In this document: positions 1-11,061 of the stretch, piece after piece
How the letters are laid out: the number at the start of each line of letters is the position of its first letter
Numbering within the stretch: position 1 is the first letter of the stretch
The notes under the pieces: generated by a model
Told to the model about the DNA's origin: nothing
The model's input: the letters and a program-made list of their open reading frames with translations, nothing else
The model's database searches: none
Translations under genes and position numbers: made by a program
Origin: Capsicum annuum
Taxonomy: Eukaryota > Streptophyta > Magnoliopsida > Solanales > Solanaceae
Length of the DNA: 64,000 nt
Reading direction: 5' to 3'
Assembly: GCF_002878395.1 (NCBI RefSeq)
Contig: NC_061114.1
Coordinates: 147,999,229 to 148,063,228, forward strand

Positions 1-1387
1 ACTATCTCGGTCTCGACCCATAAATCTCAATACACATATAGTTCTGGGGTATAAAACTGTAGTAACTTACCCAACTCAATGCTAAATACTACTACCTTTA
101 TTTAGCTATGCTCATCTTATGGAAATCCACTATAAAATAATCTCGTGGTTCATAAAGAACACAACTATAAAATCTATAATCTCATTTAAAAAAGTGGATT
201 TCAAAGCTACTATGACCGTTAAGGTTAAAACATTCTAAATAATCTCAAAATACTCAAATCATGGATGCTTATAGCACAAAAATTCTTAAAAATTCAATGT
301 CAAGTAGGGCGTAATGACCCATATATCAATCTCACCTTAAGACATATCAAAATTCATACTCGATATCATAAAGATTCATAAATCATATTGAAATATTGAA
401 ATTTTCTAAAATATGCACTATAATCTCAACATACTTATATACTTCAATTTCTAAAACATTAAAACCTCATAATCTCAAGAAATTATTACATAGGGTATAA
501 ACCCATACTTTAATTTCATAAGAAACCTGTAAAACCATATATCTTTGGAATTAAAACAAATTTTCGTATAAAGATGAAAGGAGTGTCCTTGTTCAACCCC
601 CACAAACCTTAGATTATGACTTTTAGTTGAACAAGCTTGCTTGAGACTTTTTTTTGTACTCTTAAGTAATGGTTCTAGAACATTTTAACTTGGAATCCTT
701 GAATCTTAACTCAATTTGTAGAAACTATGTTGGAATCTTAAGGTTGTTAGAGAAAGATTTGGGTTTTCTCTTGAGGGTTAATCTTGAGAGAAAACCCTAT
801 TTTTTGATGCTTTGGATTATTATGAAGTTCTATGCTTGGTTTTGACATATCTAGGTGTTAAAAGGGGTGGAAAAATACCAAAAAGCCCTTTTACAAATGG
901 CTTTAAAATGTTGAACGGGATCTATGATAGCTCGTGCAACGATCCGTCACTGGCTCAATGGTCTTTCAGTCCCACCGTCGCACTTGGACCAAAATAGGGG
1001 CTCATTACCTTAGTAGTGATGGCTTGAGCAACGGTCTGTTGCAAGCACAACGGTCCATTGGCCTGACTGTCGCACTTGGCTAGTGGATGGGTTTACTGCC
1101 TTAGTCATGAAGGCTAAAGCGATGGTACATCGCAAGCTCGATGGTCTATCAACCTGCCCATCGTACCTAGGTGGTTCTTACAGCTCTTAGTAAATCGACC
1201 AAAATTTCTCACTCTGATACCTGATTGGGATAAAATTGGTATCGTTGGAAAGATAATTCAATTTCCCACATGATAAATAGTCAAAATTAGGAAAAGTCCA
1301 TCTGATTTACACACTAATCACTTTGGAAGTCATTCCTTAATCTTACAGAGATACAATTTAGACTCAAGGAAAGTTCAGGGTACTATA
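1..1387 (-). mobile_element. Ty3/gypsy LTR fragment, runs off left edge
   Basis: There is no credible ORF. Read on the minus strand this looks like the U3-R-U5 of a long gypsy LTR. The right end (about 1381-1387, GGGTACTATA) resembles a decayed GGGTGTTACA-type terminus, seen here as its complement. U3 carries a cluster of near-repeats of words such as ACGGTCC and GTCGCACTTG between about 920 and 1170. The AT-rich 1-560 part has the composition of R-U5. The opposite end is outside the window, so completeness and TSD cannot be judged. The 61-codon ORF at 812-997 lies across the U3 repeat cluster and is not a gene. Family assignment rests on resemblance to Solanaceae LTRs. Confidence 0.55.
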
Positions 1388-1518
1388 ATAATTGCAAGAA
1401 AATTTAATCACCATTCACATTATTCCTTGTGGATTCAACCCTGACTTCTATTCGGTAATTATATTGATGACTACCGTGTGATACTTAAATTGACATTTAA
1501 GTTGAGTGTTATCAAAAA
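1388..1518 (+). mobile_element. 3' end of an Athila-type LTR (element Ath1)
   Basis: This is the U5-like tail of an Athila-type LTR, ending in GTTATCAAAAA immediately before a degenerate primer-binding site. The words 'ggattcaaccctgac' at 1432-1446 and 'gagtgttatca' near 1504-1514 resemble the tail of Ath3 (18229 on) and the block ending near 12344. The rest of the LTR was replaced or displaced by the gypsy LTR on its left. Confidence 0.5.
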
Positions 1519-1536
1519 TGGCTTCGTTCTCGGTTA
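1519..1536 (+). other. Degenerate tRNA-Asp primer-binding site (Ath1)
   Basis: TGGCTTCGTTCTCGGTTA matches at most positions the complement of the plant tRNA-Asp 3' end (TGGCGCCGTTGCCGGGGA), the primer site used by Athila-lineage elements. Its place directly after an LTR-like end and before a gag-like frame supports the call. The changes are mostly C-to-T or G-to-A type. Confidence 0.55.
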
Positions 1537-1639
1537 TAATTTGGCGTATTGAGTTAGTTTGGAATTTTAGCTTACTTCCTTAAATTAAGATCTGTAAATA
1601 TGTGTTTGTGATTTTCTTTTGTTTTTTGTGTTATGTAGA

Positions 1640-1980
1640 TTTTTATTTTTATTCACTTTTCTCTATGGCATCTCAGGACTTCTATGAATTTGGTAGTTGG
1701 AAGACCTATCTTCACGATCTATATCCATATTGTGATGGACCCCACTTTTTAAGAGATTGTAGATATTCTCCAAGAAAAGAGATGAAATTACCATCTTGAT
1801 CCTATTGGGAGCATGGTTGTTCTTTATGGGGTAGCTGAGATATGCATTGGAGTAATTGTCCAAATACCCCTTCCCCCTATTATTCTAACCTAATTACTAG
1901 TTCTTCTTATGAGTTTGACAGACATCATGATCCAATAAAGGAAGTACCACAAGACAAGTCTAATAGTTTAACTATTCTTT
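1640..1980 (+). pseudogene. gag-like leader ORF remnant of Ath1
   Basis: Starting near the ATG at 1662 a frame rich in Tyr, Asp, Gly and Pro runs 45 codons (MASQDFYEFGSW at its start, YPYCDGPH in the middle) to a stop at 1797. A second open stretch continues from 1842 with another Pro/Tyr-rich segment. Low-complexity aromatic/acidic leaders like this occur at the start of Gag in Solanaceae Athila-type elements. It follows the degenerate primer site by about 140 bp. No complete Gag domain is visible. The assignment depends on position and composition, so it is moderate. Confidence 0.4.
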
Positions 1981-2045
1981 GTTTATTATTCTTTTTAGGT
2001 AGATTAGTTATGTCTTTTCATCTTTTCCCATGCTTTATTTCAGAT

Positions 2046-2194
2046 TTAATTAGTATCTCGTGTCATGAGCTGGGGGTCTATCAGAAACAGCCTCTCTACC
2101 TCATCAGAGGTAGTGGTATGGACTACGTATTTCTTACCCTCCCCAGACCCTACTATGTGGGAATACACTGGGTTTGTTGTTGTTGGGGCATGTA
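2046..2194 (+). mobile_element. TS-type SINE or RTE LINE 3' tail
   Basis: The block carries words typical of the Solanaceae TS SINE tail: GGGGTCTATCAGAAACAG, CTCTCTACCT, GAGGTAGTGGTATGG, TTACCCTCCCCAGACCC, GTGGGAATACACTGGG, ending in TTGTTGTTGTTG (about 2175-2188). The same module, on the other strand, forms the 3' end of the RTE-type LINE at 15891-16881. No tRNA-like A/B boxes could be recognised upstream, so this may be a 5'-truncated LINE or SINE. It interrupts the gag-like region of Ath1. No convincing TSD was found. Confidence 0.75.
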
Positions 2195-2199
2195 AAGAT

Positions 2200-2708
2200 G
2201 AGATCGCCAAGATAAACAAATCCTTAAAATACCATCAGCTTGATCACTTCCCAAGATAAGGTAAATCATGAAGAGAAACTTTATAGTCAATGATGAGCTT
2301 GGTAGCAAAGAATCCTATGTGATTTCCAAACAAACAAAATAACATATTGTTGAAGAGGCTAAAAGTCATGAAATGGTGCTAGAGTAAAAAGAAGAAGCCA
2401 AGCAAATCTCTTATGAAGACTCTAGACCATTATGGGGTAAGAATGCCAAAACGGATGTAATTCTGAAATTAAAGAATAGACCTCATTCGAACCATTTTTG
2501 AACATTACTCTTGGTGGGTTTGATGGAAATCTATGCACCCATCAAAATGATAAATTTTGGGGAGAAGGAGCACCACCCATACATTTTTGAGTTTGAGGTT
2601 CCTAATGATAAAATAGGCACCCCAAACTCCAAGGACAAGGAGATCAACTTCCGATGTTCAACTAATAGCCTATTGATGTTCCAACCCTTAACCAAGGAGT
2701 CAAATTGA
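2200..2708 (+). pseudogene. Conserved gag/ORF module of Ath1, shared with Ath2
   Basis: A broken frame runs through this interval, most clearly at 2370-2708. Its residues around NRPHSN (near 2480-2500), followed by a Gly-rich turn and a segment around INFGEKEHHP, can be aligned with the minus-strand frame at 6459-6259 of Ath2, which has GRQPHSNNFF and MNFWDGV in the same order. The agreement in two independent copies on opposite strands shows it was coding. It probably lies in the C-terminal Gag or linker region. I do not recognise a named domain. It carries several stops. Confidence 0.45.
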
Positions 2709-3880
2709 TAATTTTATTTGAAGTTGGGAAAAAGAATCAATTCTTTAAAGTGGCTAGATAAAAGCTTTATCATCATGCCCCCACCTCAATCTAGGTTCAC
2801 CTTGGAAGATTTGAATTTTATGTTCCTCTACCGCTCAACTCATAGTAAGCAAAACTTGGGATATATATTCAAATCTTTTAGGTGGAAACATATATGATGG
2901 TGCGAGGGGTGGTTTCCAAAAAAAGATGGGAAGAAATCTATCATGCCACGAAAGTGGCCCGTATCCTTTCATTTTACATAATAGAGTTGATTTTAATTTT
3001 TCTTTTGTTTATGCATAATCCATGAAATATTTTTTCATGTAGGAGTATTTATTAAAATTGATAAATAAAAGGTGTTAACTATCATGTTTGGACTGAGCAA
3101 GTGAATGCAGAGGACCTAAAAATTTGTCTTAGTTACCGTGATCGCAGTTTGTGTCTCCGCAATTGCTGTAGCCATATGTCCGCGATCATGGTCATCTGAT
3201 CACGATTGCAGCTAATGCAATTTAAAAGTCAATCGCACTTCCTATTCTCCCTATGCCTCCTTTTCGAATTCTCTAAGATTCAAGCATTTGTTGAGTGTCC
3301 ACAGAGTGTATGTTGATTCATCCTCATCATATAACATCGAAAGTGTTCCAAACTCTAATATTTTGATGTCGTTTAAGGAATGGAATTTGCATTTAGAAAT
3401 GGCCCACAATAGAGTTTTTATGTGTTGTATTCCTACGCAATATAGGAACTATCCATACTATCACAACTCATGCTTAGTGACTTGGTGATTTGGGGATATC
3501 TTGAATCTGACTAAGGTGGTGAGATTTCAATCTTTTGAAGGGCTATTTCTTGCTATGGTTTATCCTATGTCTTTACTATTTCTTTCACATTGGGTTTTCA
3601 CTATGGTCTAGGGCATGTCCCGACTAGATATGGTTTAGAGGCTTTGCATGGACAACTGTGAACTTAGGAGTATTATTGTTTGTTTTGTTTAGTTTAGAAG
3701 GTATGAATTTTTTGGGTTGGTCTAGATTTTAGACTTATCCCAATGTTATTGAATTCTAAATACTCTATCTTATTATATGTTTGGAATTTATCTGACACAA
3801 TTAGTATATTGGTTTGTGAAGTGGGTATAGGGGGTGGTCTCTGGTCCTTGTTGGACTTGAGAAAGACAACATGACTAGGC
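2709..3880 (+). mobile_element. Ath1 3' internal region, no intact coding
   Basis: This is non-coding, decayed retroelement sequence. The stretch 3125-3240 holds clustered words (GTGATCGCAG, CCGCGATCATGG, GATCACGATTGCAG) that recur in the 3' region of Ath3 (20968-21060 and 21580-21650), and the following pyrimidine-rich leader (3241-3290) resembles 21070-21140 of Ath3. That places this segment downstream of gag in the same type of element. The 66-codon ORF at 3288-3488 sits where Ath3 has its ORF2 leader, but I see no homology strong enough to call it. The boundary with Ath2 near 3880 is a junction between opposite-strand elements. Confidence 0.4.
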
Positions 3881-5955
3881 CCTGGTTCTGTTCACGTCAT
3901 CAATTAATACTAAATCTTACTCAATAAGACAATGCCATTTTAAGCACATTCATACAATCAAATGATCTGAATTACTTCAAACATGATAAACACCCCAAGT
4001 AGCATTCAAGCATAGGCAAAGCTATTCTCATGACCCCTTAAGAAAGAAACTTCAATATCAAAGATGTAAGTACTTTAAAGAAGAACAATGAAAAAATGAA
4101 TAATACTCTATATGTGTCTCTCTATCGACCTCAACTCCAGTTTACTCCTTTTTCCTTATTTTTTAGATGTTGAAAATTTTAGAAACCTTAATTTATCAAT
4201 AGGCCTCTCACAAGAATAAACCCCTGCCCCCCCTTCACACTCACCAACTATATAATATAAAATAAGGGATTTAAGTGCAAAACTCTCTCTTACACAAAGA
4301 CTCTCTTGATTCTACAAGTATCATACCATAGGCTTGTCATTATTTTCAATTGCCACTACAACGAATACACGTTGTTGGAGATCTTGAAGGGCATTTTTGA
4401 GCTTGTATTTGGTTTTGGGAAGTGTAGAATATAATTTATGAAAAAAGTGGAAACACCCTAATTTAAAATATACATCACACTACTGCATCCAAATTTTGGA
4501 TATGGATCACATCCTTTGTTTTCACATTTTACACATGCCTATTTTAGCTACCTTGATTGACCTATCTTTTTGAAGGCATCTTATTTATTTTGCAATTGAT
4601 GCCTCATTCTTTTTTTCGTCATTCCTTTATTTTTTTATTTTTTCTTTGCTTAGCATAATAGGAATCCAATTAGACAACAATGGCCCAAGGTCATATCTTC
4701 AAAACTTACCACCCCCAACTTAGGCATTTGACCTCAAGTTTCATTTTTCCAGTTCAAGGCAGGTACGGTTCAGAAGAGAAAATAAATTTGAATTGTTTGA
4801 GGCTTGTAATGTTGTATCCAAAGAAAGGCTTGAAGGCTCGAAATAGGTAACTAAGGATACTATTCTATGCATGGATAGGATATTTAGGCTAAAATGGGTT
4901 CCTATATTAAAAAATATGGCCTAAGATCATTTCACCAACAAAGCATAATAACAATTAGCCTTGAGAGACTAATGGGGCATGTTATAGATGGTAGTAGTAT
5001 TCATAAGATATATACAATTACACTAACCAAACATGGCATGCAAACTCTTCCAGGATGCTCAAGTGCAGTTCCTTCTAGAGACAAAATGGAGTATTTCACA
5101 ACTTCTACAATATAGAGACTTTGGAGTCACAAAAATAAGTAAAGTATTGTTACAAATTTTCTCATGTCCATGAAGTTATTTCAAAAAAATTTGAATGAGA
5201 AGGGTGTTTGCTTCATATTTACACAATCCAAAGTTTGCTATTAATGTCATCAAACTAAGCCGTTGTCTCATATTTTGGCTCTCGATAGGGAAAACCATAT
5301 GACTACTCATACTTCACAATAGGTATAAATGACGATCCTAAATCCAAAATGCTGCATGTACTTACATTTCCCCTGCATTTATAGCTTAGACGTTGCGGGT
5401 ACTTAGACTTCCCCTACATCCTTTACTAACAACCCAATCATAAAACTTTTGAATTAATAATATTATTACTCAATGTATCATAGGGAAAGGTTCGTCCAAC
5501 ATCTTCATAAAAAGAAATAGAAAGCCAAAAAATGAAAATAATTAATTCACAAAATTTCCATGCTTCATTTGAACTAGTTCAAGTATTGTAAACCAACGTG
5601 TATGCATAGAAGGGTAGGATACACCCCCCACTACATAAAACAAAATCATAAAAAATGTCATATCACTCCATGAAACCACATTAATAACCAAGTAGACAGC
5701 AGGACACAGTGTAGCGATCGCGACATAGCTAGTGTGATCACAGTAGCTAAGGCATTTTGCTCTCCTGTTTTGCTCTATTTTTCAGCATGGCACCACACTT
5801 CTAAGCTTGATATTATCCTATTTTTTGGCTTCCAAACTATCCAAAACACATACACAAATTAAAAAATATATGACTTATTAAAAACTGCATGGTGCAAACA
5901 TAAAAATAAAGGGTTGCCTCCCATTAAGCACTTGATTTTATGTCTTGGCACGACG
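3881..5955 (-). mobile_element. Ath2 3' untranslated internal region
   Basis: The interval matches 31230-33150 of Ath4 on the same strand: both carry words such as AAGACTC(T/C)C(T/C)TTGAT, TACCATACCATAGGCTT and GTTAGAGATCT in the same order. In Ath4 this sequence lies between integrase and the 3' LTR, so here too it is the 3' untranslated internal region, read on the minus strand. GATCGC-rich words sit at 5712-5750. At 5930-5960 the minus strand reads AGTGCTTAATGGGAGGCAACC, a conserved word following the last coding region in Solanaceae Athila-type elements. The expected 3' LTR near 3880 is missing. Confidence 0.6.
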
Positions 5956-5959
5956 CTGT

Positions 5960-6860
5960 TTTAACCATCATATATTTCTCCATTTAGAGGATTTGAATCT
6001 TACAACCCCTTTTTTGATCAATATGCCTTTGAGGAACTTAGGGAAAAGCTAAGAACGCAGTGATATAACTTCAATCTCGCTGCTTTGAAGACTTGAATCT
6101 TTAACCCACTTCACATCAAACTTCAAAATAGGCTTATTTGGTATTGGTGAGAACATCACATATTCACTTGTCAAAAATTGAATCTTCCATTAATATGAAT
6201 TGAAGTGAGGGACATCATCTTTCCCTTTTGAAATAACAAACTCCAAAATATTAGGAGATTATACCCCATCCCAGAAGTTCATTATTTGCTTTGGTATTTC
6301 AACTTTCATCATATCTACCAAGCATAATATAAAAAAGTTGTTGGAATGAGGTTGTCTTCCCAATTTTGGAGTTGTATTCTTCTTGAAATTCTTATCTGAA
6401 AATGAACTCGAGCCTTCACAAAGGATTTTCTCGGCTTTTTCTTTTGACACTAGTACCATTTACTCAATTTTGGCACACTTCATTATTTTTTAGCTGGTTT
6501 GTTGGAAAATAATGAAGAATTCTTCAACATTAATCCCACCATCAACCACATGGCTTGATATATTTTCCTTATCAAATATCCATGGCACTTGAAGGATCGG
6601 CCCTTTTATCCTCCTCTTCTTCTTTTTCACTCTTCTTTTCAAATGCCGCCATAAATTGAAGCAAAAGATGCATGTCCTCCTCTATTGTAGAACATATATA
6701 CTCCCCATAGGATCTAGATGGTGGGTCCATCTCTCTCTGGGAAGCATACTTACAATCTCTCCTAAAGTGTGGTCATTCATAAATAGGACATGGGTCGTCA
6801 TGATAAAATTCCCAACTACCACCATCATACTTGTCGGAAAATGCCATAGAGAAAAGTAAC
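5960..6860 (-). pseudogene. Ath2 gag-like ORF remnant
   Basis: On the minus strand a decayed frame runs from about 6860 to 5960. It includes a short segment resembling the CX-H-x-L-x-E region seen near Gag C-termini (about 6780-6700), an acidic/basic stretch (KKSEKEEEDK near 6640-6610), and the 66-codon ORF at 6459-6259. The latter aligns with Ath1 at 2370-2600. The following 300 bp continues a recognisable but stop-ridden frame directly to the GGGAGGCAACC word at 5945. No RT, RNase H or integrase is found between them, so this copy lacks pol, either by deletion or because the family is non-autonomous. Confidence 0.45.
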
Positions 6861-6869
6861 ATAATATAA

Positions 6870-8445
6870 AAATCTACCTACAAATTTAAATCACAAAAAA
6901 TATATGCAAGCTTGAATTCAAGAAAATAAGATAAAATTCCAAAATAACTCAATTTAAGTACAAGACGGTCGTTCTCAATATATTTACCATCATTGGAGTC
7001 GAGGTAGAATCCGAGGAACAATGTGAGTGGCGATCAAATTCATTTCGAATAATAGGTACAAATAAATTCAAACCACTAGTACAAAAGAATAAAAATGGGG
7101 GAGATAAGTTTCTACACTAATGTTTCTTTTTGTGTTTTTCTAGTTTAAATTTGGGGTTAAGAATAATTAGAGTTTAAACAATTATGCATGAGTCTTGGAA
7201 TGATAATTTATTAATGGAAGTGATATGTGGATGCTAAGGGTTAACTTCATTATTAGTACATTAAGTGTGGGTAGCTTTGGTTATGAGTATTGATTCTAGT
7301 CTTTCAACAAAACACTAAACTTTCACCTATTGATTCTTTCGAATACCTAATAGGTGTCTTTAACAATTTCTAACCACAACCTCAATCTATGCATCCCTAT
7401 TTCTTGGTTAACACGCTATAGTTAAGTTCACAACATCCCTTATGTGTATGATAGTGATAGATTAGCCAGCTACAAACACAATTGTCTACCATTGCTTTGG
7501 TCTCCACATCCTTCTTTCAAGGATGATATGGATTCATAAACTTCACCCAAAACCCTTTTTTTCGAAGATAGCCTTAATCTCTCTAGGGTTTGGAGGTTTC
7601 ACCCATCTAACCCATTTAGGTATTTGAGGCTTCCAACCATAAATTCCAACCAAGTTAGCAGAGCAATGGTAAAACCAATCAACATATACTACCAAATAGT
7701 ATCTAACAATAACAAACCACGCACACTGTTAGTCCTTATTCACTTATAAACCAAAGAGGGGGATCATGCTACAGATAAGATAAATAAGTGTACATATACC
7801 CAAAATCTCCATTGAACTAACTTGTTGAAGATTATGTGAATGTTACTTCAAACTTGGCACTCCCTCAAATTAACAATGGAAGTGAGATAATATTCCACTA
7901 AGAAAGTTTCTAATGTATTCTTCACCCAAATAAAATATACAATATTTTCTTCTCAAAGTATGGAGGCTATGAAATCACAAGCTAATCCTAAAATTGGGGA
8001 ACATGTGATTCATCCAATGACATAGGGTTTGAGTACTTTTACCCAAAATTTGGTGTTACCCACGTGCATTTCTAGATTTTCCCTTAGGCTTCCATTATTC
8101 ATAAAACCATGATCGCGCGAGTCTTGCTACAACCGTGGTTGTTCGACCACAAATATCTTCAGTGACAGTGGTTTCTTGACTTTTGCTGGAATATTGTAAC
8201 CATGGTCACCAGACCACGACTGCAGTAACTGAGGCCAGTTCCTGCTCCAAGTCTTCAGATGAACCATCTTGCTCCCTTTTTGATCATTTTAAGCTCCAAT
8301 CCACATCTTTTTATCCACTCAACTCTATGACTGCAAAGAGTGGATACTACTTCATTTAATAACAATTATGTCTCATTTATCAATTCAAAATAACGTATTG
8401 TGCATAAATATTTAATACAGATGATGGTAAAATCACCACTCACCA
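6870..8445 (-). mobile_element. Athila-type 5' LTR of Ath2
   Basis: The right end (8434-8445, CACCACTCACCA on the plus strand) is the terminal LTR word also seen at 31221, 59212 and 11061. Reading leftward the order of features follows the Ath4 5' LTR (59212 to 57676): the U3 start, GATCGC/CCGTGGTT words at 8108-8230, a long R-U5, and the 'ggtcgttctcaata...ggagtcgaggtagaatcc' U5 tail near 6968-7010. The left boundary is approximate because the primer site is unreadable. Length of about 1.57 kb is close to Ath4's 1.54 kb. No ORF. Confidence 0.6.
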
Positions 8446-8598
8446 GGAAACAATTGTATTTCTTTAATTTCATAGGGTTTTCCCTTTTGTACAAAACTAA
8501 AAAAAATTCTTAAAAGATGGATAATACCAAAATAGAATGGGTTTTTTTAGCCTTAATTAGGATTTGGGGTCGGCTATAGTAAACTACAAAATTACTCC
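8446..8598 (-). mobile_element. Athila LTR fragment, left part
   Basis: Words such as AGGGTTTTCCCTTTTGTAC near 8473-8492 match the Ath4 LTR at 58714-58731 (AGGGTTTTACCCCTTTGTAC). The piece stops where a solo LTR begins and seems to continue at 10828, where the next part of the same LTR is found. No coding potential. Confidence 0.5.
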
Positions 8599-10827
8599 TG
8601 GAATAAACCCACTAAATGACATGAAATGGGCATTCCAAGTCCAACATAAACCGGAGATCACCCCCGATACCCAACCTAACTAATCCACAAACCACAAAAT
8701 AATAACCAAATCCATAACAATTTAATAGCTTACCCAAGTGCACAGTTTGTCCGTACAAAGCCTCTAAAATAAAACAAAAATATCGAGTGAAAACATGCCC
8801 ATGACCATAGCTAAAAACCAATATCTAAGTCTAAACCAATAAAGACATTCAAAAAACTCAAAGAAAGAATAGAGCCTTCCAATGTATGGAAGCTCACCAC
8901 TTCATGTTAACACAAGTTGTTCCAAAATCCAAGTCACTGAGCAGGAGGGGTAATAGTATGACCAGCACCTATATTACGTGGGAATACAAGGTCAAAGATA
9001 GTTTGCAGTTATAGAGCTAGCATGTAAATCAAGTGTACGGATAAAATAATGCCAGTAGTTAAAAACCAGTTAACTAAGGCATATAACCAATGCACTACAT
9101 ACATATACATATATATACCATGTCAGGATACGGATAAAGATTAACATGAACTTTGAAATCATTAGCCTCGGTTGTGTAGCATAACCATCATATAACAAGG
9201 CACCCATGAGCTATATGAGCCTATCTCATCCCTTGATGAAAGGTCCCCAGTATGTGTAACTGCACAAACTAGAGACTATCTATAACCGAATGGACCTATA
9301 AGGGGTACTTGAACCTCCCAACGTGATGAAGGTGACTTAACCACCATTACATGTATTATGAATGACTATAACCTCAAATTCACATATTAATTTAGGGGAC
9401 TCGAACCACCCAGTCATAAAAACCCACACCGGCTAGCATAGTTTCCAATGTTAGTCCTTTAGACACAACATTTATGGCCCTTAACACACATCCTTCTTTA
9501 AAGCCCAATTTAATACAATCATTTCAAATACAAAACCATTGAACCAATTACGTACCAATGGTGCTTCATTAGTTTCTTCTTACAAACACCACTTTGCATG
9601 CGTACTACAAGCCATGACCATTATGATTCGACTTTGGGAGTCAAACATGTTGTCTATACAAATCCATAAATTTAATTCAATATTTAGGGACTCAGACCAA
9701 TTATCTAGTAAATATATAAATCAACTCAATGTTTAGAGACTAAAAACCTCTTAGCCAATTTAACCACCAAGGTTATAATTAAAATATTTACACGACAAAC
9801 AAGGCCTTCACAAAACCATTTACAAAAAATTCATATTCATTAGGTCAAATCATTGGTTTAAAACATCATTTAATATTTGACTAGTGTATTTTCTTCGGAA
9901 TTTTCACAAGTACTTTGAGGGCATACCATTACCACGACCAAAAAAAGTAAAAACCATCAAGTTTAAGGCTACTCATGAACCATTTGTTAAAACACCATTA
10001 TAAAGCACCCACAAGTGCAAACCATTATCAAAAACCATGTAAACAGAATTTAAAAGAAGAGTAAACAATACTCAACACTATGCAACTAAACCCTAAACAT
10101 TGGTTTTCAAAACCACCATTAAATAATTATAATCAAAGTGTAAAACACATGATATTTTACAACTAACAATGAGGGAAGAGTCACATGCCTTATTCGCAAA
10201 GAATTATGAAAGAAATTTAACTCTTGAGCCTCTGAATGAACACCTTATAGAAACACTTGCGCAATTTTCAAAGGAGAATTTAGAGAGCTTTAGAGTGATT
10301 TGATATTTCAATGTGTGATCTAACAGTCCACAATATGTTTTAAGACGTATGGAATTAAGGGTTTTTGGGTAGGAGATATGCAGAATGCCCTCACCTTAGA
10401 AGCTAAAAAATAGAGTGAAAGAGCGTATGATCACACAACCCAAACCGTCCCCAAAGTACAAATGGTACCCACCACTCGTATGCTAGAAAAAAACTTGGAC
10501 ACCTACAACATCAAATATATGACCACAAAGACCAACTCATATCTAATCATATGAGTGGTACCCTAAAACCGTACACTAGGAAGAATAAAATTATCTGTGC
10601 TAGACATAGGACATCATACGATTTGGCATCATACTTCTCGTACCCTAACATACAAATAGATTGATGTCTATTCATTCCATGTACAGAAACTAACCAAACC
10701 ACCCCTATAATCATACGACTGGAGGACCCTAAACCATACCAAAATATATGTCAAGTACCAATAAGTCATATAATATTCCGAAGATCAAACTCAAGAAATT
10801 ATCTAAGGTTAAAACTAGGGTGTTTCA
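8599..10827 (-). mobile_element. Solo LTR of the Chr2 chromovirus family
   Basis: Begins TGGAATAAACCC and ends GTGTTTCA on the plus strand (TG...CA). It shares ordered words with both Chr2 LTRs (33960-35930 and 50966-53188): GGAGATCACCCCC near 8652, a GAGCCTTCCAATGTATGGAAGC block near 8871 (here, ...AAGTATGGACGC at 34334), the 'gggactcgaacc' cluster near 9400, and 'acatgcc' plus 'caaaaccaccatta' near 10105-10190. Its 2,229 bp is almost the length of the Chr2 5' LTR (2,223 bp). No internal region is attached, so it is best read as a solo LTR left by LTR-LTR recombination. No convincing TSD is visible. Short ORFs at 8612-8821 and 9539-9736 lie inside and are not genes. Confidence 0.7.
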
Positions 10828-11061
10828 CTATACCGCAATCTCTCTATCATGGTCGGATTGTGGCTCCATAGTCGTAGTACTTAAGGCTAGATCTACTGTA
10901 GGTTTTCAAGCTTTTCCACTCCTTCTTCCCTTTGTGGATCTCTTTTCAACTCATGTGGGAAATAGTGCATTAAAATCACAAACTTCTTACATTCATATCA
11001 TTAAATCATAGTAGTGTGCATGAATTTGGATGTAAACAAGTGATAATTTTACCACTCATCA
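10828..11061 (-). mobile_element. Athila LTR fragment, right part with terminus
   Basis: The plus strand ends TTTTACCACTCATCA, the start (minus strand) of the Athila LTR, preceded by 'catatcattaaatcatagtag' like Ath4 at 59137-59165. U3 words CATGGTCGGATTGTGG (10848 on) correspond to 58837-58860. Together with 8446-8598 it forms one LTR interrupted by the solo LTR. The 87-codon ORF 10748-11011 straddles the solo-LTR boundary and is spurious. Confidence 0.55.

Noticed and set aside
8599..10827. Target-site duplication around the solo LTR
   Set aside because: Flanks ACTCC and CTATA do not match; any duplication has decayed or boundaries are off by a few bases.
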